DNA of 64,000 bases from Paraburkholderia phenoliruptrix (GTDB taxonomy: Bacteria; Pseudomonadota; Gammaproteobacteria; Burkholderiales; Burkholderiaceae). The stretch's first letter is position 1. Each line of letters opens with the position of its first letter. The DNA lies in the NCBI RefSeq assembly GCF_902859825.1, contig NZ_CADIKB010000021.1, positions 52,455 to 116,454 on the forward strand, in the 5' to 3' direction. Below, piece after piece: positions 25,910-32,770 of the stretch. The notes under the pieces were generated by a model. That model was not told where the DNA came from. It saw only the letters and a program-made list of their open reading frames with translations, and did no database searches. The position numbers were made by a program, and so were the translations under genes.

Positions 25910-26154
25910 GGTCGTTTCTCCTGTTTCAGGTTGTCGGGCGATAGCCGGCTACATGATCCGGCGCCAATGTGACGAAAGCCAGCACGATTCGCGCTGACTG
26001 TCGGGCCAACTCCAATACGAACCGCGCGGTACACGGTGGAGGGAGAATACGGACGCGCCCCGCGTTATGGAAGAGCGGCGGTTGAGAACGATTGTTGCGC
26101 TTTTTCGACCAATCGTTGATTCGGCCCCACGGACACACGAGCATCCGGCTGCGG

Positions 26155-27072
26155 CTATTGCGCCGCAAGCCACGTGGGTGCGCTCAGGTGTGCGGCAAGA
26201 AAGTCCGCCAGCGCCGCGACCTTTGCGGGCCGCGCTCTTGCCGATGGCGTGACGAAATAGAGCCCGCCTCGCGTCAGATGCCAACCGCTCAGAATCGCCT
26301 CCAGCCGTCCGTCAGCCAGATATTCGCTCGCCATGAAGTCGGGCAACTCGGCGATCGCAAGCCCGGCGAGCAGCGTCGGCAGCAGCGCGTCCGCGTTGTT
26401 GACCCGCAAAGGGCCGGCCGGCGTGACGGCCTCTTCTTCGCCCGCATCGTTGGTAAAGCGCCAGACGTCGCTGCGCGCGCGGTACGCGTAGGAGAGGCAC
26501 GGCCTCGCGGCAAGCTCGCGAGGATGAAGAGGCCGGCCGCAGCGTTGCAGATAGCCGGGCGTCGCCACCAGAAGCTGCGAGACGGCACACAGGCGCCGCG
26601 CCACCAGCGACGAATCGGGCAGCGCGGCAATGCGCAGCGCAGCGTCGAAGCCTTGCGCGACGAGATCGACGGTTGCATCCGACAGGTGCAGATCGATCGA
26701 CACCTCCGGATAGCGGCGCAAGAAGTCCGGCAAGAGCGGCGCCACCCAACGCACGCCGAACGACATCGGCACCGCGAGACGAATCAGCCCTCGCGGCTCT
26801 GCCGACATTTCGCGCGCGGCATTTTCGGCGTCTTCGGCGAGCCGGTACACGTCGCCGGCCTTCTCGCAGACCGTACGGCCGAACTCGGTCAACGCGAGCT
26901 GGCGCGACGTGCGGTTGAACAGCCTCGCGCCAAGACGCTCCTCGAGCCGCGCCACGGCCCGCGAGACGGTGGGCACCGAGACCCCCATCGCACGCGCCGC
27001 GGCCGCGAACGAGCCCTCCTCGGCCACCTTCGCGAACATGGCGAGCCCTTCGAAGTCGGGAAGCTTGGTCAT
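26155..27072 (-). CDS. LysR-type transcriptional regulator
   Basis: A 305-residue LysR-family regulator. The N-terminal helix-turn-helix (FAAAARAMGVSVPTVSRAV, then RLEERLGARLFNRTSRQLALTEFG) is of the common CrgA/DhcR-like type, followed by a substrate-binding domain. It is divergent from the SDR gene at 27193 across 120 bases that include TATCGA (27097-27102) and TCGATA (27127-27132), a possible part of its binding site. The typical reading is that it controls the SDR gene. The effector is unknown. Confidence 0.92.
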   Translation of the reverse strand: MTKLPDFEGLAMFAKVAEEGSFAAAARAMGVSVPTVSRAVARLEERLGARLFNRTSRQLALTEFGRTVCEKAGDVYRLAEDAENAAREMSAEPRGLIRLAVPMSFGVRWVAPLLPDFLRRYPEVSIDLHLSDATVDLVAQGFDAALRIAALPDSSLVARRLCAVSQLLVATPGYLQRCGRPLHPRELAARPCLSYAYRARSDVWRFTNDAGEEEAVTPAGPLRVNNADALLPTLLAGLAIAELPDFMASEYLADGRLEAILSGWHLTRGGLYFVTPSARARPAKVAALADFLAAHLSAPTWLAAQ

Positions 27073-27192
27073 TTCATTTTTGCAACGATGGTTTTCTATC
27101 GATTCTATTTCGAAACGACGCGGGCGTCGATATTCTCTTCACATCGCGGCACCAACCCGGTCAACGCGACTTCACAGCAAAGGAGCAACATC

Positions 27193-27945
27193 ATGGCACG
27201 CAAGCTCGAAGGCAAAATCGCCCTGGTCACCGGCGCCACCAGCGGCATTGGACTCGCCACCGCAAAGCGCTTTGCAGCGGAAGGCGCGCACGTCTATATC
27301 ACCGGCCGCCGGCAGGCGGAGCTCGATGCGGCCGTCGCCGCGGTCGGCAACGCCACGGGCGTACGCGTCGATTCGTCGAAGCTCGAACAGCTCGACGCGC
27401 TGTACGAACAGATTCGCGGCGAAAAGGGGCGTCTCGACGTGCTCTTCGCGAACGCCGGCGGCGGCTCGATGCTGCCGCTCGGCGAGATCACCGAGGCGCA
27501 TTACGACGACACGTTCGAGCGCAATGTGAAGGGCACGCTCTTCACCGTGCAAAAGGCCTTGCCGCTGCTCGCCCAAGGCGCGTCCGTGATTCTCGCCGGC
27601 TCGACGACGACCATCGAGGGCACCGCCGCCTTCAGCGTCTATTCGGCGTCGAAAGCCGCGATCCGCGCCTTTGCGCGCAGCTGGATCCTCGATCTGAAGG
27701 ATCGCCAGATCCGCGTGAACACGATCAGCCCGGGTGCGACGAGAACGCCCGGCCTCGTCGAACTGGCCGGCCCTGACACGGCGCAACAGCAAGGCCTGCT
27801 CGACTATCTCGCCTCGCGTATTCCGATGGGGCGGGTCGGCGAGCCGGAGGAAATCGCCGGCGCAGCGCTTTTCCTCGCCTCCGATGACGCGAGCTTCGTG
27901 AACGGCGCTGAGTTGTTCGTCGACGGCGGACAGGCTCAGGTCTGA
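27193..27945 (+). CDS. Short-chain dehydrogenase/reductase
   Basis: A 250-residue classical SDR using NAD(P)H. The cofactor motif TGATSGIG lies at residues 13-20, the structural NAG is in FANAGG, and the catalytic residues are S137, Y150 and K154 (YSASK). The C-terminal NGAELFVDGGQAQV is standard. An AAAGGAG ribosome binding site sits just upstream of ATG 27193, which rules out longer upstream starts. It is probably controlled by the divergent LysR regulator. The substrate is not deducible; many such pairs act on small ketones, quinones or aldehydes. Confidence 0.94.
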   Translation: MARKLEGKIALVTGATSGIGLATAKRFAAEGAHVYITGRRQAELDAAVAAVGNATGVRVDSSKLEQLDALYEQIRGEKGRLDVLFANAGGGSMLPLGEITEAHYDDTFERNVKGTLFTVQKALPLLAQGASVILAGSTTTIEGTAAFSVYSASKAAIRAFARSWILDLKDRQIRVNTISPGATRTPGLVELAGPDTAQQQGLLDYLASRIPMGRVGEPEEIAGAALFLASDDASFVNGAELFVDGGQAQV

Positions 27946-28084
27946 TCGCCGAAGCGCCGACGGGCGGTCTTGCTGAATGAATGCACGCAAGGCCGCTCGT
28001 CGCGCACTGCAACGCACGCGCGTCGCAATTTGTTCGTCCTCTTCCTCCTTGTCGTTGCGAAATTTCGCAGGCTTTTGCGAACAC

Positions 28085-28125
28085 CACACAGGCACCATGC
28101 TCCGTTCGTTCTGGAGCCCTGTGTG
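28085..28125 (+). promoter_or_regulatory. Leader hairpin enclosing the first DUF2844 RBS
   Basis: CACACAGG (28085-28092) can pair with CCTGTGTG (28118-28125), and GCTCC (28099-28103) with GGAGC (28113-28117). This forms a two-part stem that ends directly at the start codon and locks up the GGAG ribosome binding site. Related sequence precedes the second DUF2844 gene. A further 12-base palindrome, GCGAAATTTCGC, sits at 28057-28068. Translational control is inferred from the pairing alone. Confidence 0.5.
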
Positions 28126-28611
28126 ATGAGATTCATGAAGATCGCGGTGCTGGCCGCGACTACGTTGCCGCTGTCGTCGTATGCAGCCCTCGGGGGCGCG
28201 CCGGTCGCGGCCGCGTCCCTGCCGCTCGCGCTGCGGGCCGCCGCCGCGCAGCCGGCCTCGGCGAGCGCGACGCCGTTATCGGCGGGTGCACCGGTCAGCA
28301 CGACGGCGTACTCCGTGCGCCAGACCGTTGACGCAAACGGCGTCACCATCCGCGAATACCTGCTGCCGGCCAACGTCGTGTTTGCTGTCAGCTGGGACGG
28401 GCCGGTTCGTCCGGACATGCGCGCGCTCCTCGGCAGCTATTTCACCAATTACGTTGCAGCCGGCCAGAACGGGGTGCGCGGCTCCGGCCCACTAATAGAA
28501 GGCAACGACGATTTCCGCATCGAATCCGCAGGGCGCCTCGGGCGCTTCTTCGGCATGGCCTGGGTGCCGCGTCTCGTGCCCGCAGGCGTGCGCCCGCGCG
28601 ACCTCGAGTAA
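28126..28611 (+). CDS. DUF2844 secreted protein, copy 1
   Basis: A 161-residue exported protein of the DUF2844 family. The signal peptide (MRFMKIAVLAATTLPLSSYA) ends at about residue 20. After an Ala/Pro-rich linker comes the conserved core: YSVRQTVDANGVTIREYLLP, NVVFAVSWDGPVRPDMRALL, and a region ending in GPLIEGNDDFRIESAGRLG and PRLVPAGVR. A second ATG at 28135 in the same frame is a possible start. No catalytic motif is seen. It is 27 bases upstream of a DUF3443 lipoprotein gene, an arrangement repeated downstream, so the two products probably work together. Function unknown. Confidence 0.85.
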   Translation: MRFMKIAVLAATTLPLSSYAALGGAPVAAASLPLALRAAAAQPASASATPLSAGAPVSTTAYSVRQTVDANGVTIREYLLPANVVFAVSWDGPVRPDMRALLGSYFTNYVAAGQNGVRGSGPLIEGNDDFRIESAGRLGRFFGMAWVPRLVPAGVRPRDLE

Positions 28612-28638
28612 CCGTCGGCCAGCGCGAAGAGAACACTG

Positions 28639-29976
28639 ATGAACACATTGAAGAAGACACTGGCGCTCGCCGCCGCCATGGCGATTTTCATGCTGTCCGC
28701 GTGCGGCGGCGGAGGCAGCGGCGGCAGCAACAATCAGGGCAGCAATGCGGTTGGCTGGAACGCCACGCCGGAATGGACACCACACGGCGCCGGCACCTCC
28801 GGCGGCTCGGGGAATTCGTCGCTGCCCGCTACGGGCGACAACACGGTCGAGGTCCGTGTGGACAATTCGATGGGCAGCATCAACATGCTGAAGGCATCCA
28901 TCAAGGTCTGCGTTCCGGGCACTCAGAGCACACAGGGCACGCCAGGCACGCAGACCCCGCCGCAATGCGTGACCGTGGACAACATGCTCGTCGACACCGG
29001 CTCCACGGGCGTGCGCATCGCGGCACGCGCGATCCCCACGCTGGCGCCGCTGCTGTTGACGCAGGTCGGCGCTGTCGACGACACAAGCGGCTCCGCGCCC
29101 ATTGTCGAATGCATGCCGTTCGCGTCGGGCTACACGTGGGGCTCAGTCAAGCGAGCCGACATCACGATCGGCAGCAAGACCGCGAGCAATCTCCCCATTC
29201 AGATCTATGCGGATGGCGCCTACCCCACGCCCGACGACTGCAGCAACTACGGCGCCGACATCGGCGCGGGCGCCTTTGCCGGAGTCAACGGCATTCTCGG
29301 CATCGACAATTTCGCGAGCGACTCCGCCGACGCGGTGACCACCGCGATTCCGGGCAACTATTACTATTGTCCGTCGCAGAACTCGTGCACCAGCACACGT
29401 ATGCTGGCCGGCAAGGAAGTCAGGAATCCGATCGTCGCATTCGCCGCGGACAACAACGGCGCGATTATCCGGCTGCCCGCCGTGCCGGCCGGCGGTCAGA
29501 CGAGCGTGACAGGACAACTCGTATTCGGCATCGGGACGCAGCAGAACAATGTCATGCCGACCACCACGACTGTGCTTGCCGTCGACAAATACGGCAACTT
29601 CACGACGCAGTACCAGGGCCGCGCCTTCACCCGCAGCGCCATAGACAGCGGCACGAACTCCTATGCTTTCCCGGACGACACCATTGCGGCCACGGCGGAC
29701 GATTGGTACATACCGGCCGCACCGCTCAATCTCAGCGCCACGTTGGAGTCCACGAACGGCGCCGGCAAGCCGGTCAATATGCCGTTCACCGTCGCCGACC
29801 CACGCGCCCTCCGCTCAGCCGGTTACAACGCGCTGAGCAACGCCGGCTCCTACTTCGCGTATCACAAGGGCGGCATGTTCCTGTGGGGACTGCCATTCTT
29901 CTATGGACGCGACGTGTACACGGCCATCGGGAATGTGAAAATCGGCAACCAGAGCGGACCGTTCGTCGCGTTCTGA
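28639..29976 (+). CDS. DUF3443 lipoprotein, pepsin-like motifs, copy 1
   Basis: A 445-residue lipoprotein. The lipobox is LSAC with C22, followed by a Gly-rich tether. The body has features in the order of pepsin-type aspartic peptidases. These are DTGSTGVRI (D119), a flap-like GYTWGSVKRADITIG (Y165), a hydrophobic NGILGI segment (217-222), LVFGIG, the second aspartate motif IDSGTNSYAFP (D336), and a C-terminal WGLPFFYGRDVYTAI (416-430) like the pepsin ILGDxFxRxYYxVFD segment. Several cysteine pairs suggest disulfides. The family has no assigned function that I know of, and peptidase activity is my inference. It is cotranscribed with the DUF2844 gene. Confidence 0.85.
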   Translation: MNTLKKTLALAAAMAIFMLSACGGGGSGGSNNQGSNAVGWNATPEWTPHGAGTSGGSGNSSLPATGDNTVEVRVDNSMGSINMLKASIKVCVPGTQSTQGTPGTQTPPQCVTVDNMLVDTGSTGVRIAARAIPTLAPLLLTQVGAVDDTSGSAPIVECMPFASGYTWGSVKRADITIGSKTASNLPIQIYADGAYPTPDDCSNYGADIGAGAFAGVNGILGIDNFASDSADAVTTAIPGNYYYCPSQNSCTSTRMLAGKEVRNPIVAFAADNNGAIIRLPAVPAGGQTSVTGQLVFGIGTQQNNVMPTTTTVLAVDKYGNFTTQYQGRAFTRSAIDSGTNSYAFPDDTIAATADDWYIPAAPLNLSATLESTNGAGKPVNMPFTVADPRALRSAGYNALSNAGSYFAYHKGGMFLWGLPFFYGRDVYTAIGNVKIGNQSGPFVAF

Positions 29977-29993
29977 TCTTTTGCGACACTAGC

Positions 29994-30020
29994 GCGCGGC
30001 GTGATGGCCGCGCCTTCTTC
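29994..30020 (+). terminator. Candidate terminator between the two DUF pairs
   Basis: GCGCGGC (29994-30000) pairs with GCCGCGC (30007-30013) around a 6-base loop, followed by a C/T-rich stretch (CTTCTTCCGCCC). It lies 18 bases after the first DUF3443 stop. The tail is not a pure T run, so confidence is moderate. Confidence 0.45.
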
Positions 30021-30083
30021 CGCCCTTTCCCAATGCACATGCAGCCTTCTCGGCATATTCCGATATGGCTGCGCTGGCAACAT

Positions 30084-30105
30084 GCTCCGACCTGATTTCT
30101 GGAGC
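30084..30105 (+). promoter_or_regulatory. Leader hairpin at the second DUF2844 RBS
   Basis: GCTCC (30084-30088) pairs with GGAGC (30101-30105), which contains the GGAG ribosome binding site for ATG 30112. The surrounding GGCAACATGCTCCG and TTCTGGAGC are nearly identical to GGCACCATGCTCCG and TTCTGGAGC before copy 1. The loop here is 12 bases instead of 9, and the outer stem of copy 1 is absent. Confidence 0.45.
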
Positions 30106-30111
30106 ATTCCG

Positions 30112-30564
30112 ATGAATTTTGTAAAGGCCGCTTTCGCCGTCGCGGTGATGTTGCCGACGGTTTCTTATGCGGCGTTGGGTAGTACGCCGACCCTCCATGC
30201 CAGGCCGCAACCGTTGCTGCGGTCCGCAGCGGCTGTTACCGCACCTGCCGCTTCGGCCTCCTACACCGTGCACGAAGCACGCGACCCGGACGGCGTCGCT
30301 ATTCGCGAGTATGTGCTGCCCACCAACGTGGTGTTTGCCGTCGCGTGGCAGGGGCCGGTTCGCCCGGATATGAACACCTTGCTGGGCACTTATTTTTACC
30401 GCGCGGCGTCGGCGGGTGGGGGGCGGCCTCGCGGTACAGGTCCATTGATCGAGCGCAGCGACGACTTCCAGATCGAATCGGTCGGCCGGCCTGGCAATTT
30501 CCTCGGCAAAGCCATTCTGCCGCGGCTCCTGCCCGCCAATGTTCGCGCTGAAGACATCCGGTAA
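30112..30564 (+). CDS. DUF2844 secreted protein, copy 2
   Basis: A 150-residue paralogue of the protein at 28126. The signal peptide is MNFVKAAFAVAVMLPTVSYA. The core matches copy 1 closely: YTVHEARDPDGVAIREYVLP, NVVFAVAWQGPVRPDMNTLL, GPLIERSDDFQIESVGRPG and PRLLPANVR. The start at 30112 follows GGAG at good spacing; the frame is open upstream but has no coding character. It lies 32 bases before the second DUF3443 gene. The pair arose by tandem duplication and has diverged considerably, so both copies have probably been kept under selection. Confidence 0.85.
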   Translation: MNFVKAAFAVAVMLPTVSYAALGSTPTLHARPQPLLRSAAAVTAPAASASYTVHEARDPDGVAIREYVLPTNVVFAVAWQGPVRPDMNTLLGTYFYRAASAGGGRPRGTGPLIERSDDFQIESVGRPGNFLGKAILPRLLPANVRAEDIR

Positions 30565-30596
30565 CGGCAGGCGTCGATTCATGAAACCACAAACCA

Positions 30597-32237
30597 ATGA
30601 ATACTTTTAACAAGACAATTTGTTTCGCTTTACTAACGGCTGGCGTCGGGCTTGCGGGCTGCGGCGGGGGCGGCGGCAACGACGGCGGTACGAATAGCGC
30701 CGCGCAGAATAACGAAAAAGCGGGCGCTTCGGCTCCGGCTTCCGGAGCTCCGGCGAATCAGAGTTCTGCTCCTGCTTCGTCAAGTCCTTCGCCCGCATCG
30801 GCGCCGGCACCTGCGGCGGCACCGGTTCCGAAGCCCGCGGCGAGTCCGAGTCCATCTCCGACTCCTAGCCCTAGCCCTAGCCCAATTCGACCTCCGGCTC
30901 CGGCTCCCGCTCCGACTCCCGCTCCGACTCCCGCTCCCGCTCCCGCTCCGGCTCCAACTCCAACTCCGACTCCGACTCCAAGCCCGACTCCAACTCCGGC
31001 TCCGGCTCCGGCTCCAACTCCAACCCCAACTCCAACTCCAACCCCAACCCCAACTCCAACTCCGACGCCAACCCCAACTCCAACTCCGACGCCAACCCCA
31101 ACTCCAACTCCGACGCCAACCCCCAACACAGTCCCCATCGCCATCGAACGATGGACGGGCGGCTTTGCCAACACGCCCTACGTCACCGTCACGATCTGCA
31201 TTCCTGGCGTACAAGGCGCGAATCAATGCGCGACCATCGATCACATGGTGCTCGATACCGGCTCCGCAGGCGTACGTGTGCTCGCCACGGCGCTCGGCTC
31301 AGCGCTCGCGCGCAGCTTGCCCGCGCAGACAGGCGCGTCCGACGACGCCAGCCACAACCTGCCCATCTCCGAATGCGCGGTGTTCGCGTCGGGTTATACG
31401 TGGGGCTCGGTCAAGCGTGCGGACGTGAGCATCGGTGGGAAGCTCGCGGGCAACTTGCCGGTGCAGATCATCGGCGACGGTGCGAATGCCACGCCGACGG
31501 ATTGCGCGTCGCGCGGCATCGTCGATATCGGCAGCGTCGCGCAGCTCGGTGCGAACGGTGTGGTCGGCATCGGCTCCGCGGTCCGCGACTTTCCGCTCGC
31601 CGCACAATACGTGCTGCCGGCAACGTACTACTACTGCCCGTCCACGGGACCGTGCATGAACACGCGCGTGCCGCTCGACACGCAAATCATGAATCCGGTG
31701 GCGGACTTCACGACCGACAACAACGGCACGATCATCCGTCTGCCTTCGTTGCAGCCGGGCGGCCAGGCAAGCGCGACGGGCGAACTCATCTTCGGTATCG
31801 GAACGCAGCAGAACAATGCGCTGCCTTCCGGCGCGAACATCATCCCGCTCGACAGCAACGGCTATTTCACGACGACCTACAAGGGGAACACATTCGGCAG
31901 CGGCGTCATCGACAGCGGCTCGAACACGACCATCTTCCGCGACACGACCATTCCGTTCGACGCATGGGGCCGCTATATACCGGCGACAACGCTGAACCTA
32001 TCGGCTCTGCTCAAGCCGACGAGCGGCGCAGTCGGGGCTGCGACCGTGCCCTTCCAGGTCGCCAACACCGCCAACCTTCTCGCGAGCGTGTATGCCGCGT
32101 TCGACAACATTGCGTCGTACACGTCATTGCCGAGCTATTTCATCTGGGGCTTGCCGTTCTTCTTCGGCCGCAGTGTCTACACCGCGCTTAGCGGCGCACA
32201 GGCAGGCGCGCAAAGCGGACCCTTCGTCGCGTTTTAA
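30597..32237 (+). CDS. DUF3443 lipoprotein with Pro-Thr linker, copy 2
   Basis: A 546-residue paralogue of the protein at 28639. The lipobox is LAGC with C22. Residues of about 45-177 form a Ser/Ala/Pro then Pro-Thr repeat spacer that is absent from copy 1 and should hold the globular domain far from the membrane. The domain keeps all pepsin-like landmarks: VLDTGSAGVRV (D220), GYTWGSVKRADVSIGG, NGVVGI, LIFGIG, IDSGSNTT (D439) and WGLPFFFGRSVYTAL near the C-terminus. Function is unproven. Conservation of both D-(T/S)-G motifs in both copies argues for an active role for these aspartates. Confidence 0.85.
   Translation: MNTFNKTICFALLTAGVGLAGCGGGGGNDGGTNSAAQNNEKAGASAPASGAPANQSSAPASSSPSPASAPAPAAAPVPKPAASPSPSPTPSPSPSPIRPPAPAPAPTPAPTPAPAPAPAPTPTPTPTPSPTPTPAPAPAPTPTPTPTPTPTPTPTPTPTPTPTPTPTPTPTPTPTPNTVPIAIERWTGGFANTPYVTVTICIPGVQGANQCATIDHMVLDTGSAGVRVLATALGSALARSLPAQTGASDDASHNLPISECAVFASGYTWGSVKRADVSIGGKLAGNLPVQIIGDGANATPTDCASRGIVDIGSVAQLGANGVVGIGSAVRDFPLAAQYVLPATYYYCPSTGPCMNTRVPLDTQIMNPVADFTTDNNGTIIRLPSLQPGGQASATGELIFGIGTQQNNALPSGANIIPLDSNGYFTTTYKGNTFGSGVIDSGSNTTIFRDTTIPFDAWGRYIPATTLNLSALLKPTSGAVGAATVPFQVANTANLLASVYAAFDNIASYTSLPSYFIWGLPFFFGRSVYTALSGAQAGAQSGPFVAF
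31043..31114 (+). repeat. 24-bp tandem repeat encoding Pro-Thr linker
   Basis: Three head-to-tail 24-base units (GCCAACCCCAACTCCAACTCCGAC; the first unit differs at one base) lie inside the second DUF3443 gene and are flanked by shorter ACTCCA-type repeats. Each unit encodes eight residues, so gain or loss keeps the frame and would only change linker length. Confidence 0.85.
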
Positions 32238-32770
32238 CAGAGCGCCGACGCACAACGAGAGCGGCACACGAGGCCGGCAAGAGAAAGCGCCGGCCTCGCG
32301 CGACACGATTCGCTTCTGATCCGCCTTCTGCAACACCTCTTGCAACGCCTCGTTCAACGCTTGCGTTAAGGTCGCGAGCGAACTCCATCGCGTCCGCCTT
32401 CGGCCGCTGGGATAACAGGCCCGACGCGATCCGGCGGTGCCCCCAAGCGCCCCTTCACTTGCGCCGCACCCGTGCACAACGCCGCTGCGCACGTGCACCG
32501 CCAAAGCCCGTCCGCCGATTTCGACGCGTCGTCGCGGCGCGCATCGCACCTGAACGATGCGCGTCCCACGTCCGTGCACCAGTTTCGCACGCCATTGCGC
32601 ATAAGCCCGGCCCGGGGAAGCCGCGCCACAGCGCGCGCGTACGCGCACTGCGCCCGGCCCATCAACATGGCATATGCCTTGCAGTACACGAGCGGCAAGT
32701 CATGCGGGGCAAGCCCTGTGGCTGAGATCGACGCCCATAAACATTCATCATCAATGGCAAGGGGATACAC
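32238..32770. other. Gene-free control region upstream of urtA
   Basis: These 533 bases show no convincing gene; the open frames are Arg-rich shadows. They hold a hairpin (CGAGGCCGGC at 32269-32278 with GCCGGCCTCG at 32289-32298, no T run) that may end the DUF3443 transcript, and a sigma-54 promoter at 32668. Several TGCAC-type words resemble NtrC half-sites: GTGCAC near 32473, GTGCACC near 32493 and TGCACCA at 32575-32581. No full dyad is obvious. Confidence 0.6.
32668..32683 (+). promoter_or_regulatory. Sigma-54 promoter of urtA
   Basis: TGGCATATGCCTTGCA fits the -24/-12 consensus TGGCACG-N4-TTGCA, with GG and GC exactly 12 bases apart. The start of transcription would fall near 32694, leaving a leader of about 77 bases before the urtA ATG at 32771. 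It indicates nitrogen (NtrC) control, the usual regulation of urea uptake. Confidence 0.75.

Noticed and set aside
30860..31130. Repeat array resembling a CRISPR or intergenic satellite
   Set aside because: Units are short, in frame, without unique spacers, and encode a continuous Pro-Thr linker of the DUF3443 lipoprotein.
32450..32610. A full NtrC dyad upstream of the urtA sigma-54 promoter
   Set aside because: Several TGCAC/GTGCA words occur, but none forms a TGCACCA-N5-TGGTGCA pair good enough to call.
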